DNA of 48,603 nt from Prochloraceae cyanobacterium. Lineage in GTDB: Bacteria > Cyanobacteriota > Cyanobacteriia > Cyanobacteriales > JASJDA01. The position numbers and the translations under genes were made by a program. Shown here in pieces: positions 1 to 9,689 of this stretch (position 1 is the first letter of the stretch; each line of letters begins with the position of its first letter). The stretch covers positions 1 through 48,603 of the forward strand of contig JASJDA010000061.1 of NCBI GenBank assembly GCA_030065755.1, written 5' to 3'. The notes beneath the pieces were generated by a model, which searched no databases, was not told the DNA's origin, and worked only from the letters and a program-made list of their open reading frames with translations.

Positions 1-150
1 GGTACTCAATCCAATAGAGAGTATGTTCCTAGCTGCGTTTTCATCTCTATCTAAGACGCAGCCACACTTGCATTGATGTGTTCGGGTACTGAGTGTCTTA
101 GTTACTTTTGCTCCACACTCCGAACAGTTGACCGATACCCCTGACCCCCC
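1..150 (-). pseudogene. TnpB C-terminal remnant (IS200/IS605-type)
   Basis: The reverse strand reads as the zinc-ribbon and RuvC-III end of a TnpB protein: a CSECG pair, then CKCG, then DRDENAARNI, the signature of this family. The frame has a stop (TGA, 153-151) just upstream of the zinc ribbon, so the main body of the protein is missing here. The 3' end runs off the left edge of the window. It is a truncated transposon stub, different in sequence from the intact TnpB at 16034-17221. Confidence 0.75.
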
Positions 151-337
151 TCATCTGTAACAATCATTTAGGAAAACGGTATTAGATGCACGTCAGCTTA
201 CAAGCTTCTTTGATATTAATAATTAGTGTTTCTTTCCCTAACAATAAAATTATTTCAAGAATTCCGATAAAATTCACCATTAATTGAAAGATTATAGTGC
301 GATCGTATATATCTCTTTTTATAGAGCGTCAAAAAAA

Positions 338-1096
338 TCAAAACCACTGTTTAATTCTTGTCTTGCAATAACGCACTCTCCTCCAAATAAGAGCGATAAT
401 TATGACAGGAATTAGCAGAATACTTTGGGCAATAATTATACCAGGCTGACTTAGATGAAATTCACACCATTGCAACATTTTTACGTAACTTTTCGACAAA
501 AAGGTAAGTTGGATGTAGTTGCATTGAAGCAAAAATTCAATTAACAAGCTGCCCGCGAGACTGATTAAAGGGGAAGCATCTCGATGAGGTAAGCTAGAAA
601 GCCACTCACAATACTCGCTGTCTAACTCGCTTAGTTTTGCTCCTTGGCGAATTAAATCCATATAACGTTTTGAAGGAATAATATCGTGTTTAGTTGCCTT
701 ATCTGCCCTGGTTTTAAATAGAAAGGCTTCTACGATCTTACCGTCATAAGTATGAATAGGACATTGAATGAGTTCGTAATATGCGTTTCCTCCTTCAGAG
801 CGAATTAACTTTTGAAATTCTTGCTGGTCTAGTCGCAAGAGTACCCCGTGAACTTTACCATCCCATTCTGGTTGGACACTTGCATAAGCTGGTTCGATGA
901 ATCCGATCCCTGGTAAGTTGAATACTAGCCGCCAGTTTAACAAAACCCCACGAATGCTTTTACTAACAAGAATTTCACCCCGTTGAGTGCGTTTTTCGGG
1001 ATGCATATTACTTCCATAAGCAAAATTCCAAACATAATCTAAGTTTTTCAAATCAGTGATTTCTGTAACAGGATTTTTGCTATTTTCTTGCCTCAT
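338..1096 (-). CDS. Gamma-glutamylcyclotransferase-like protein with C-terminal membrane helix
   Basis: A 252-aa protein with the FAYGSNM motif (residues about 26-32) of the gamma-glutamylcyclotransferase/AIG2 fold, followed by the usual beta-rich segment and a conserved-looking stretch around HGVLLRL. Members of this fold cleave gamma-glutamyl amide bonds to give 5-oxoproline, but many are uncharacterised. The last 40 residues hold a hydrophobic helix (about IIIAQSILLIPVIIIALIW) followed by basic residues. This suggests a membrane-anchored form, which is not typical of the family. The gene stands alone between a TnpB stub and a small gene remnant. Substrate unknown. Confidence 0.72.
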   Translation of the reverse strand: MRQENSKNPVTEITDLKNLDYVWNFAYGSNMHPEKRTQRGEILVSKSIRGVLLNWRLVFNLPGIGFIEPAYASVQPEWDGKVHGVLLRLDQQEFQKLIRSEGGNAYYELIQCPIHTYDGKIVEAFLFKTRADKATKHDIIPSKRYMDLIRQGAKLSELDSEYCEWLSSLPHRDASPLISLAGSLLIEFLLQCNYIQLTFLSKSYVKMLQWCEFHLSQPGIIIAQSILLIPVIIIALIWRRVRYCKTRIKQWF

Positions 1097-1209
1097 TTAT
1101 TAAAAACCTTTTTTTGCGATCGCTAATATTATTATCGAGGATGTTTAATTTTAATTATTTAATAGAGATCGATGTTAAAAAAATCTCCCCGACCAATTAT
1201 AATAAATTG

Positions 1210-1338
1210 TTATTTTGTCAGGAAATAACGGTAACTTTTCAGATCCAGACCACAAGATAGATCTTCGACTACATCCAGGATTGTGCCGCCATTTTTTTCA
1301 ACAAACGCAGTCACATCTGCTTTTTCGATTCCAAACAT
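1210..1338 (-). pseudogene. Possible C-terminal fragment of a class I methyltransferase
   Basis: A 42-codon reverse-strand frame reads MFGIEKADVTAFVEKNGG followed by ILDVVEDLSCGLDLKSYRYF and LTK. The pattern (FGIExADVxxFVExNGG, then a basic YRYF end) looks like the last strands of class I SAM-dependent methyltransferases. An in-frame TGA lies eight codons upstream of the ATG and no methyltransferase motif I precedes it. A decayed gene end is more likely than a working small gene. The family call is inference. Confidence 0.35.
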
Positions 1339-1366
1339 TCCCACGTTTTCTCTAAATTTTCAAACT

Positions 1367-3013
1367 TCATCTCAATCGACCAGAACGAAGAATACTAACA
1401 ATCAACCACAGACCAATCAAACTAGCAACAGAGAAAAAAACCTCAGTAATTATTTGTAATTGAGGTGTCTGTTGACCTGTGGAAAGAATTGCCGCCCCAA
1501 TAATTAAGGCACTAACCACAGTCCCAAAGGTTCGACGATTAGCGGCAGCATCAACAGTGCGACGTAGAGAATCTAGACCTTGTATGGTTATATTCAACCT
1601 CAGAGTTTCGGTACTCAGTCGATTGAGTAAAAAAGCCACCTGACGAGGAGATTCTAGAGAGAGGTTTCTCAACTCCAACCCCGTTCTCAATAATGCCTGT
1701 AAGGGATTCTCCCCCAAAAGTTGTCGTTGAAAAATATCTGTCATGAGCGGCTTGATTTCTTCTTCGATGTTCAATGCCGGATTGAACTGACGAGCAGCCC
1801 CCTCTAAGTTGGCGAGAGATTTAGCAAACAGACCGATATTTGCAGGCCAGCGCAGGTTATTGGAACTGATCGCTTGAAGCAAGTCATTAAGAGCTTCTGC
1901 AACATTTACATTAGCTAAACTCAGACCAGAATAGCGCTGTAACAATCGCCTGGATTCAATTTCTACTTTGGCTAAATCTACAGTTTCAACAGGTTCGGCA
2001 ATTTGCAATGCTAACTGGGTGCAGCGTTGTGCGTCCGAACTAACCATAGCCAAGATCATCTCAGTCAAAGCCGTGCGCGTGCGGGGATCGAAGTTTCCCA
2101 CCATACCGCAGTCTAAAATGGCAATACGAGAATCATCCAGGTAAAAGATATTACCTGGATGGGGATCGGCATGAAAGAATCCATCGAGGAAAAACTGTTG
2201 GAAAAAAGCTCTAAATAGCAAAGTGGTGACCGCCTTTTTCTCCGCAGCCTCACTATCGTATTCTTTGGCTTTGAAAGTAGCAGATAGAATTGGCTTGCCG
2301 TTTAGCCATTCCATCACCATAATTTTTTCGTTGGTCAGTTCCCAAAATATTTTCGGAATAACCAGGCGCTGGGGATCGAACCAACTACTTTGAGACATAT
2401 TTTTGCGTAGCTGGTCGGTATATTGTGCCTCAGTGGTGAAATCTAGTTCGCACTGCAAAGCTCTACCGAATTCATCAGCTAAACCGACTACATCATAACG
2501 CTTTCCAAAAGTGCTATTGGCAGCGAGATTAGCTATTCTTTTAATCAGGGCAATATCTCGTGCTACCAACAGATCGATGCCAGGACGTTGAACTTTAACC
2601 GCTACTTCTCGTCCGTCTTTGAGAGTAGCGCGATGGGTTTGACCGATCGAGCCTGCGGCGATCGCCTGATAATTAATCTTAGTGAAGGCTTCTTCTGGAG
2701 CGACGGCAAGGTTTTGGCGAATAAATGCTTCTATAATTGACCCATCTACCGCAGGGACTTTGGACTGCAGTTCGCTAAAAGCAGTAATATAAGCTGGAGA
2801 TAGTATATCGGGACGGGTGCTTAAAAGTTGTCCCAATTTTACGAAAACAGGGCCTAATTGAGTGAGAATGTTCCGCAAAACAGCAGGAGGTGGCAGTTCT
2901 GGTTCTTCCGTTTTACTACCGCTGAGCAAGCTGCGCATATAGCCCCAACCGTTGCGAAAGACAATCTCAATAATTTCTGCCTCGCGAGAACTGATTTTTC
3001 TAGTTTCAGACAC
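1367..3013 (-). CDS. ABC1/UbiB/AarF-family atypical protein kinase
   Basis: A 548-aa ABC1-family protein. Visible family motifs are the KxGQ segment (VKLGQLLSTRPDI, about residues 57-69), the A-rich loop AAGSIGQTHRA that replaces the usual P-loop, the VAVKVQRPG lysine strand, HADPHPGNIF in the catalytic loop, and LDCGMVG at the metal-binding site. The C-terminal 50 residues form two membrane helices. Members bind ATP and support quinone/prenyl-lipid metabolism in bacteria and plastids; cyanobacteria carry several paralogues. The DFG-like motif reads DCG here. The start 3013 gives MSETRKISSREAE. The gene lies 19 bp downstream of the phzF-like gene on the same strand, so co-transcription is likely. 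Confidence 0.9.
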   Translation of the reverse strand: MSETRKISSREAEIIEIVFRNGWGYMRSLLSGSKTEEPELPPPAVLRNILTQLGPVFVKLGQLLSTRPDILSPAYITAFSELQSKVPAVDGSIIEAFIRQNLAVAPEEAFTKINYQAIAAGSIGQTHRATLKDGREVAVKVQRPGIDLLVARDIALIKRIANLAANSTFGKRYDVVGLADEFGRALQCELDFTTEAQYTDQLRKNMSQSSWFDPQRLVIPKIFWELTNEKIMVMEWLNGKPILSATFKAKEYDSEAAEKKAVTTLLFRAFFQQFFLDGFFHADPHPGNIFYLDDSRIAILDCGMVGNFDPRTRTALTEMILAMVSSDAQRCTQLALQIAEPVETVDLAKVEIESRRLLQRYSGLSLANVNVAEALNDLLQAISSNNLRWPANIGLFAKSLANLEGAARQFNPALNIEEEIKPLMTDIFQRQLLGENPLQALLRTGLELRNLSLESPRQVAFLLNRLSTETLRLNITIQGLDSLRRTVDAAANRRTFGTVVSALIIGAAILSTGQQTPQLQIITEVFFSVASLIGLWLIVSILRSGRLR

Positions 3014-3032
3014 TATGCTTGCTCCCTCGATC

Positions 3033-3941
3033 TTAGAGGTTGAAGGTTCCTTGACAGACTAACACAGAAGCACCGCCAACTCTAACTGCTTTAATTCGAT
3101 CGTTTTCTTTATCAGCTTCCACTTGAAGCAGGCTAGGTCTCCCCATTTCCACTCCTTGCTCGACCGACCATTTTAAAGTTCCGTCAGCAAGTCGATCGCG
3201 GCTCCCTAAATAGCCTGCTAGTGCTGCTGCTGCCGATCCTGTTGCTGGATCTTCCTCAACTCCAATACCAGGTGCAAACATTCGCGAGCATAAGTCAGAT
3301 ACATTGAATTCTGAATCCCAGGTAAATATATAGACCTTCGACGTCCAATAGGATTGTAATAATTTTTTCCACAATTCTTTATTGAGTTGAGCCCGTCCCA
3401 AAGCATCTCGATCGCGCAGAGGAATAAACAAAAAAGGCACTCCACAAGAAACTGCTTGGGGATAATTATCTCCATCGAGGAGGCAATCGGGTTCCAGAGA
3501 TAGCATAGGAGCGAGATCTGCTATGGGTGGAGGCTTGGGGCCGAATTCAGGCAGTTGAGCAGCGGTTAGCTCTGTATAGACTGGTTTGCCTTCTTTGGCG
3601 AGAATTTTTACTGGTACTGGGCCTACTTCTTCTTCAAATACTATATTGGTAATCTCCCCCTGAAGAGGAATTTCTCCTATAGAAGCAAGAATATGAGCTG
3701 CTCCTATGGTTGGATGACCTGCAAAGGGAATTTCGCTACCTGGGGTAAAGATGCGGAGACGACAGGTACCTTTAGGGGTTTGAGGAGGAAAAACAAAAAC
3801 TGTTTCTGAGAAATTAAATTCTTTGGCAATTTGTTGCATTTGTTGGGAATTAAGTCCCTCTCCGTGGGGAAAAACTGCTAGTTGATTGCCGCCAAAAATT
3901 CGATTTGTAAAAACATCTGCCGTATAAAAATCATAGCCCAT
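3033..3941 (-). CDS. PhzF-family isomerase/epimerase
   Basis: A 302-aa protein of the PhzF/diaminopimelate-epimerase-like fold. The N-terminus ([19 protein letters not shown]) and FNFSETVFV are typical; the Glu of SET is the family's proposed acid/base. [13 protein letters not shown] and [16 protein letters not shown] are the two conserved loops. Length is normal (about 260-300). The physiological substrate of most PhzF proteins outside phenazine clusters is unknown, and nothing here suggests phenazine synthesis. It precedes the ABC1 kinase gene by 19 bp. Confidence 0.88.
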   Translation of the reverse strand: MGYDFYTADVFTNRIFGGNQLAVFPHGEGLNSQQMQQIAKEFNFSETVFVFPPQTPKGTCRLRIFTPGSEIPFAGHPTIGAAHILASIGEIPLQGEITNIVFEEEVGPVPVKILAKEGKPVYTELTAAQLPEFGPKPPPIADLAPMLSLEPDCLLDGDNYPQAVSCGVPFLFIPLRDRDALGRAQLNKELWKKLLQSYWTSKVYIFTWDSEFNVSDLCSRMFAPGIGVEEDPATGSAAAALAGYLGSRDRLADGTLKWSVEQGVEMGRPSLLQVEADKENDRIKAVRVGGASVLVCQGTFNL

Positions 3942-3959
3942 AATCTTATTTTCCTCTAA

Positions 3960-4373
3960 TTAAAATCTGTTTTGGGATATTTTATGTATTTGATATTTAT
4001 AACGAACTAAACCTCTAACTTGTGTGGGAGATAATCCAAGTTCTTTAGCGATCGCTGCTTCAATTTTTCTGGGGTGTGTCAGATAAAATTTATATTCTAA
4101 TTGCTTAATATCTTTATCTGCTGTAATAACTTCTACTAAAGAAATACCTTTATTTTTGTCGATTTTTACTTGGATAGATAAGACTTTTTTTGAAGGTTTT
4201 ACTTCCCTTTGCATATTAGCTTTTATTTTATATTCGCCATCGCGAGTACTTTCAATAATGCAAGTCATTGCCGTTTTTCCAGCAATCCAAAAAAGAAGCC
4301 CCAGCAGAGGTAATGGCAACCAAAACTTTAATCCTAGAAAAGCAAACACTCGATCGGCTCGAAATTGATACAT
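3960..4373 (-). CDS. Hypothetical protein with N-terminal membrane helix
   Basis: A 137-aa protein of unknown family. Residues about 9-35 are a hydrophobic segment (FAFLGLKFWLPLPLLGLLFWIAG). The rest is basic and beta-rich, ending with a region like PRKIEAAIAKELGLSPTQVRGLVRYKYQ that could form a helical DNA- or protein-contact motif. It sits 18 bp upstream of the PhzF gene on the same strand and head-to-head with rppA, whose start is 75 bp away. Function unknown. Confidence 0.6.
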   Translation of the reverse strand: MYQFRADRVFAFLGLKFWLPLPLLGLLFWIAGKTAMTCIIESTRDGEYKIKANMQREVKPSKKVLSIQVKIDKNKGISLVEVITADKDIKQLEYKFYLTHPRKIEAAIAKELGLSPTQVRGLVRYKYQIHKISQNRF

Positions 4374-4448
4374 AAACTACTTTGTCATATTTGTGAAATT
4401 ATTTTATGCCAAAAATTTAAGAATAGAGTAACTCAATACTGCTCAGCT

Positions 4449-5126
4449 ATGATTATTTTATTAGTGGAAGACGATCCAGCCCAGTTAAAACCCCTTTGTT
4501 TAGCCCTATCTGGCTCAGGTCATCTTGTCGATGGCATTGAAGAAGCTCAAACGGCTCAGTGGCTGTTATCTCAAAAAGATTACGACCTCTTAATTCTCGA
4601 TTGGATGCTACCAAAAATAAGTGGAATAGAGCTGTGCAAAGAATATCGACAAGCGGGTAAAACTTCCCCCGTACTCATGCTCACCGCTAAGGATGCAACT
4701 ACAGATAAAATAGTTGGTTTAGATGCTGGAGCTGACGATTATTTGGTTAAACCTGTCGATATAATGGAACTCTTAGCAAGAGTGCGAGCCTTAGGAAGAC
4801 GATCGCCAATGTGGCACGGAGATAGGATCCAAATAGGAGATTTGCACCTAGATTTAACCAATCTTACTTTGGAGCGTCAACAGGTAAAAGTCAGACTGTC
4901 TAGTCGAGAATTTCACCTGATGGAGTATTTTATGCGCCGTCCTAATCGTACTATACCTCGCGAACAAATTGAACAAGCTCTGTGGGAATGGGGAACCGAA
5001 CCAGAAAGTAATGCCGTAACTGCAATGGTTTGGCGGCTGCGACAGCGCCTTCAAGAAGTAAATGCCAAAGATTGGTTAGAAACTGTTTACGGTATGGGTT
5101 ATCGTCTTAAAATTCCCAAATATTAA
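4449..5126 (+). CDS. rppA: OmpR-family response regulator, RppA type
   Basis: A 225-aa two-component regulator. The receiver domain starts ILLVEDDPAQLKPL; the phosphoacceptor is Asp51 in LILDWMLP, and the conserved Lys lies in KPVD. The C-terminal winged helix ends with AVTAMVWRLRQRLQE and TVYGMGYRL. I chose the ATG at 4449 because the longer frame from 4365 adds 28 residues with no family counterpart. It is followed after 15 bp by its sensor kinase, so the two form an operon. The WLLSQKDYDLLILDWMLP-type sequence resembles proteins annotated RppA in cyanobacteria, which respond to redox or metals. The RppA name is from memory, not alignment. Confidence 0.85.
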   Translation: MIILLVEDDPAQLKPLCLALSGSGHLVDGIEEAQTAQWLLSQKDYDLLILDWMLPKISGIELCKEYRQAGKTSPVLMLTAKDATTDKIVGLDAGADDYLVKPVDIMELLARVRALGRRSPMWHGDRIQIGDLHLDLTNLTLERQQVKVRLSSREFHLMEYFMRRPNRTIPREQIEQALWEWGTEPESNAVTAMVWRLRQRLQEVNAKDWLETVYGMGYRLKIPKY

Positions 5127-5141
5127 AGATATTTATATTCT

Positions 5142-6431
5142 ATGTTTAACCGCAGCCGCTTAAATTTAGCTTCCTGGTTTGCTTTATCAATGGGCAGTAT
5201 TGTTATTGTTTTTGCTGGGATAATTTACTATTTCGAGATCGAAGATAAGCTAGAAGCTTTTGACATGCGACTTTATAAAAAAACCAGATCGATCGCGGCT
5301 AAATCTAGTTATTCTTTCGCTCGAGGTCGGTGGCAATTAGAGTTAGAAGACACGCCCTTATTAGGTACAAATAGTTCCTCTTTAAATAATGAATTAATCT
5401 ATGCTCGTTGGTACAATTCAAAAGGGGAATTGTTGCAATTTGTCGGGTTGCCTGCTGACGGTCAATTGGTGAAAATAGATAAGGCAAGATTTGAAACGAT
5501 CGAGTTAGATACTACCTACAAAAAAGAAAATTCTTCACTGAAAAAATTACGTCAAATTACCATACCAGTTTTCTCTGAAAATACCCTCGTCGGTTATCTT
5601 CAAGTTGCTACGCCATTAAAACCTTTGCAAAAGAGTCTCGAACCGATGCTACTATTTTTGTCTTTAGGGGTTCCACTAACTCTGACTCTAGTAGGTTTGA
5701 CAGGTTGGTTTCTCGGAGGAATTGCCATGAGACCCATCGAGCATTCTTACGAACAACTGCAACGTTTTACTGCGGATGCATCCCACGAGTTGCGAACTCC
5801 TCTAGCGGCAATTCTCAGTAACGTTCAAGTTGCTTTAATGCCTTCGCTACAAAATACTTCTCAACAGCGCCTCTGTCTCGAAGAGATCGAAAAAGCGACT
5901 AAGTCGATGAGCAACTTAATTACTAATTTACTATTTCTGGCTCGCAATCAAGGAAAGTTAACCAGCGCAGCCTTAGAAACAATTAATTTGGTCGATTTGT
6001 TGCGATCGCTCTCAGACCGCCAAACTGCGGTAGCAAAAGAACTCAAACGAAACTTAGAAATTACTCTCCCACAGCAACCTGTCACGCTCAAAGCCAATTC
6101 AGAATTGTTACAAAGGGCGATCGCTAATTTGCTCGATAATGCTCTCAAATATACTTCCCCTGGCGGTACAGTTAAATTGCGACTATTTACTCGCTCTCGC
6201 CGAGCCATAATTGAGATAGAAGATGACGGTATTGGCATTCCCTCAACCGATCTACCCCATATCTTCGATCGCTTCTATCGAGTCGATGTGGCGCGATCTC
6301 GTTCTACTGGAGGTTTTGGATTGGGTTTGTCGATCGTACATCAGATAGTAGAAGCTCACGGCGGTAAAATTTCTGTTAATAGCACTACTGAAGAGGGAAC
6401 TACTTTTAAAATAGAACTTCCCTTTGAATAA
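5142..6431 (+). CDS. rppB: Two-component sensor histidine kinase, RppB type
   Basis: A 429-aa membrane kinase. Helix 1 spans about residues 12-30 and helix 2 about 170-193, enclosing a roughly 140-residue extracytoplasmic sensor segment. The H-box FTADASHELRTPL carries the phosphoacceptor His215. N-box NLLDNALKY, G1 DDGIGI, F-box IFDRFYRV and G2 GGFGLGLSIV are all intact. No HAMP-like linker is obvious beyond a short stretch after helix 2. It is translationally close to rppA (15-bp gap). The signal sensed cannot be told from the sequence. Confidence 0.87.
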   Translation: MFNRSRLNLASWFALSMGSIVIVFAGIIYYFEIEDKLEAFDMRLYKKTRSIAAKSSYSFARGRWQLELEDTPLLGTNSSSLNNELIYARWYNSKGELLQFVGLPADGQLVKIDKARFETIELDTTYKKENSSLKKLRQITIPVFSENTLVGYLQVATPLKPLQKSLEPMLLFLSLGVPLTLTLVGLTGWFLGGIAMRPIEHSYEQLQRFTADASHELRTPLAAILSNVQVALMPSLQNTSQQRLCLEEIEKATKSMSNLITNLLFLARNQGKLTSAALETINLVDLLRSLSDRQTAVAKELKRNLEITLPQQPVTLKANSELLQRAIANLLDNALKYTSPGGTVKLRLFTRSRRAIIEIEDDGIGIPSTDLPHIFDRFYRVDVARSRSTGGFGLGLSIVHQIVEAHGGKISVNSTTEEGTTFKIELPFE

Positions 6432-6432
6432 A

Positions 6433-7080
6433 CTACTTTTCCTCTAATTGGCAAAAGAAATATAACTGTTTTTCAGGGGGAGCATTTCCTTTAGGTATAA
6501 AATCCAAAGTTTTTACTTGCAATATTTTGAAATTAGCAGCTTCTAAAATGTTCGCTAATTCTTCCTTGCGATAAGCAGAAAATCTCAATGTCGTGTCCAG
6601 AAAATGCTGTTCAACATAATCAACATCTCCTTCTACCATAGAGAGTAAAAAATAGCCTCGATCGTGTAAAATTTTGGTTATTTTATTAATGGTTTTAATA
6701 ATAGCTGATTTTCGCAGCCCTAAGAGCGAAAAAAAAGCAACAATTGCATCTACTTTTTCAGGAAACAAATCTATTCGCTCCATATCCATTAATTGGAATT
6801 TAGCTAATGGTGCTTTTCGAGTCGCAATTTTAAGCATTACAGGCGAAACATCAATTCCTTGCACCTTAAATCCAGCCTCACTCAGCATTTTAGCAGTAGG
6901 AACGCCAGTGCCGCAGCCAACATCTAAAACACTCGCTTCTTTGGATAAATGTTCAATCAACCATTCTACAGCAGCAATTTGTGTGGCATTGTTTCCAAAA
7001 ACTTCTTCATATTTTTCCCCAATAAAATCGTAAGCTTTTGCCTGTTGTTTCGTTTCTTGAGAAAAATTTGTTAAATCCAT
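6433..7080 (-). CDS. Class I SAM-dependent methyltransferase
   Basis: A 215-aa protein with motif I VLDVGCGTGVPTAKML (about residues 51-66), an acidic end of strand 2 (VQGIDVSP) and the PxKFQLMDME region, all typical of Rossmann-fold methyltransferases. No substrate domain is present, so it is one of the small stand-alone enzymes of unknown substrate. The stop codons of this gene and of rppB are adjacent (convergent, 1 bp apart). It therefore belongs to a separate transcript that starts near 7080. Confidence 0.85.
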   Translation of the reverse strand: MDLTNFSQETKQQAKAYDFIGEKYEEVFGNNATQIAAVEWLIEHLSKEASVLDVGCGTGVPTAKMLSEAGFKVQGIDVSPVMLKIATRKAPLAKFQLMDMERIDLFPEKVDAIVAFFSLLGLRKSAIIKTINKITKILHDRGYFLLSMVEGDVDYVEQHFLDTTLRFSAYRKEELANILEAANFKILQVKTLDFIPKGNAPPEKQLYFFCQLEEK

Positions 7081-7180
7081 AATATCTATCCGTAATATCT
7101 GAGGAGTGAGTTGAAACTTACATTATAGTTATGGATTATTTCCCTATTGAAATTGTGAAAAATTGCGATCGTAAATTATT

Positions 7181-8494
7181 ATGACAAAATCCCAAGAACG
7201 CTCGTCAGAGGAAATAGTTAGAGAAACAATTTCTGCTACAGCCTATAAATTTCGTCCCCAAGATTTCCTTTTGGGGGCGCAGATGCTTTTCGTTGCTTTT
7301 GGAGCTTTGGTATTAGTGCCAATTTTAGCAGGATTAGACCCTAATGTTGCCCTGTTTACCTCTGGGTTAGGAACTTTATGTTTTCAATTAGTTACGAGGG
7401 GCAAAGTTCCCGTATATCTGGCATCTTCTTTTGCTTTCATCGCTCCCATTACTTTTAGCATTGACAAATACGGTTTATCTGCGACTTTATCAGGACTTGC
7501 GGCTGCTGGGGTAGTTTATCTAGTTTTGAGTTTAATTATTTTTTGGGGGGGTTCGGCGATCGTCATGAGAGTCTTACCCTCTGTAGTGACTGGTCCGGTA
7601 ATTATGGTTATCGGTTTGGGTTTAGCTCCTACAGCAGTAAAAATGGCTTCTGAAGCTACCGAGTCATATACTGAAGCGATCGCTATAGGAATAGCTGCAG
7701 CTTCTCTATTGGCAACTATGCTGACGGCGATTTTAGCCAGAGGTTTTTTAAGGTTAATCCCGATCCTAATTGGTATAGTTGCGGGCTATCTAATCTCTCT
7801 ACCTTTAGGTCTGGTCAATTTTAGTCCAGTAGCTCAAGCTCCCTGGTTAGAAATTCCCAGCTTTACCGCACCGAGTTTTCATTTACCAGCAATTCTATTT
7901 ATCGTACCCGTAGCGATCGCTCCTGCTATCGAACATATCGGAGACGTGCTAGCAATTAGTTCGGTTACTGGTAACAACTATCTGCGAGATCCAGGAATAC
8001 ACAGGACTTTGTTGGGGGATGGAATAGCAACAACTCTGGCTTCATTTTTAGGGGGTCCACCTAATACCACCTATTCAGAGGTTACAGGTGCGGTCACTCT
8101 AACCAAAGCTTTCAACCCTGCGATTATGACTTGGGCGGCACTTGTGGCAATTTTGCTATCTTTTTTCGGTAAATTAGGGGCTGTATTACAAACAATTCCC
8201 GTTCCCGTCATGGGTGGAATTTTAATCGTTCTGTTCGGCACTATTGTGGTTATTGGAATGAACAGCATGATTCAAGCTGGAGAAGATTTATTAAAACCTC
8301 GCAATCTAGCGATCGTCAGTACAATTTTGATGCTAGGTGTAGGCGGTATGAGTATTAAAGCGGGAGCATTTGCCTTAGAAGGGATCGGACTATCTAGCAT
8401 TGTAGGGGTGTTATTAAATTTGTTCCTACCTCAAAGTGAAACAAAATTACCCAAAAGGGACGGGGAAAGCCAGAGTGATTTACCCGAGCAATAA
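7181..8494 (+). CDS. NCS2-family uracil/xanthine permease
   Basis: A 437-aa polytopic membrane protein with about 12-14 hydrophobic segments. It has the NCS2 features VPVAIAPAIEHIGDVLAIS (the conserved Glu-His region in TM8) and NTTYSEVTGAVTLTKAFNP (TM10, where UraA has the NT-YxEN-G motif). Proteins of this group import uracil, xanthine or uric acid with protons. Here the second motif reads NTTYSEVTG, closer to the uracil branch. It stands alone upstream of psaC. The exact nucleobase is not determined. Confidence 0.88.
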   Translation: MTKSQERSSEEIVRETISATAYKFRPQDFLLGAQMLFVAFGALVLVPILAGLDPNVALFTSGLGTLCFQLVTRGKVPVYLASSFAFIAPITFSIDKYGLSATLSGLAAAGVVYLVLSLIIFWGGSAIVMRVLPSVVTGPVIMVIGLGLAPTAVKMASEATESYTEAIAIGIAAASLLATMLTAILARGFLRLIPILIGIVAGYLISLPLGLVNFSPVAQAPWLEIPSFTAPSFHLPAILFIVPVAIAPAIEHIGDVLAISSVTGNNYLRDPGIHRTLLGDGIATTLASFLGGPPNTTYSEVTGAVTLTKAFNPAIMTWAALVAILLSFFGKLGAVLQTIPVPVMGGILIVLFGTIVVIGMNSMIQAGEDLLKPRNLAIVSTILMLGVGGMSIKAGAFALEGIGLSSIVGVLLNLFLPQSETKLPKRDGESQSDLPEQ

Positions 8495-8643
8495 AACTTC
8501 ATCGAGCGATGGCTGACATACCTTATCCTTTGCGTCTAGAGAAAAACTTGTTGTTACAAAATTTAAAGTTCTGTATCGTTTTCCCTAAGATGAATGTAGC
8601 GCTGAGGTAAACTAGCGCATAATCCTGGAATTATTATAACTAG

Positions 8644-8919
<276 letters not shown>

Positions 8920-8988
8920 AAAAATACCAAAAACTACGAGTGTAAATCCTAAATACACTCTCGATAATAACTTCAGATTTTGTCTAGA

Positions 8989-9013
8989 GGGGGAACGAAA
9001 TTCTCCCTTTTTT
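8989..9013 (+). terminator. Rho-independent terminator of psaC
   Basis: A seven-pair stem (GGGGGAA with TTCTCCC, one G-U pair) around a five-base loop, followed by six T residues. It lies 70 bp after the psaC stop. Confidence 0.8.
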
Positions 9014-9106
9014 ATTTTCCAGAAGATAGTAATATACTTTATCAGATTTACTTTTGAGCGATAGATAAAGATAAATTATCTTTAGATTTTTAGGTCGAAC
9101 CGATTT

Positions 9107-9252
9107 TTAACAGTTATCAGTTACCAGTTACCAGTTATCAGTTGTGAGTGGGATAAAAAGCCCCCCAACTCTATAGTTGCAGTGTAGGTAGTGGTTTAAA
9201 TCTAAAATCCGCGCACCGTGATAACTGATAACTGATAACTGTTAACTGATTT
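9107..9252. repeat. MITE-like element with heptamer-repeat ends (copy 1)
   Basis: The left end is a run of degenerate CAGTTAT/CAGTTAC heptamers. The right end is the inverse, a run of GATAACT heptamers, so the two ends can pair over about 30 bp. The inner 80 bp begins with TTGTGAGTGGGA. The same start and end structure recurs at 17588-17738 with a diverged middle. No transposase is present; it is a short non-autonomous repeat or a palindromic STRR-type repeat. Confidence 0.7.
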
Positions 9253-9325
9253 AACTGCGAGGGGGAAGTCCCCTAATAACTGAAACGCAATTAGGAACAG
9301 TTCTCATTAATTTTCTGTTCGATAT

Positions 9326-9526
9326 TCATTTAAAATATTCATTTTCTAATACTGAAAAGTAACTAGCATTCGCATTTTGTTTTATTTCGTATGCCCAAGA
9401 ATATTTGAAATTGCCCTCGTCGTCACAGCTAAAAGGTTTGACTTCAACTTGAGATTGATTTAAAAAACTTGATGAATCTCTTAACTGCGATCCTTTTAAG
9501 TCTTTTTTGCCTTTAATATTTTTCAT
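9326..9526 (-). CDS. Doubtful small ORF, 66 aa
   Basis: A 66-aa reverse-strand frame, MKNIKGKKDLKGSQLRDSS then a mixed-charge middle and YFSVLENEYFK. It has no hydrophobic segment, no recognised motif and no clear ribosome-binding site; upstream is AT-rich. It sits in a 1-kb gap between psaC and an SLH protein. It could be a real small protein, but support is limited to its length and codon content. Confidence 0.3.
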   Translation of the reverse strand: MKNIKGKKDLKGSQLRDSSSFLNQSQVEVKPFSCDDEGNFKYSWAYEIKQNANASYFSVLENEYFK

Positions 9527-9689
9527 TTATTTATTAATTATTTAAGTTCAGAAAAAGAAGTTTTAAATTATTAATAATTTAAAACATTTAATTTTTCTCA
9601 GTAGTCAAATGTTAAAATACTTAACAATAATTTTTAAAAGCAATATTGTCACAAAATTAATGTGATTTTAATCACGGATTCAAGGCAAC

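Noticed and set aside
4365-4448. Longer start for the response regulator
   Set aside because: The extra 28 residues do not fit a receiver domain, which begins directly at the Met encoded at 4449.
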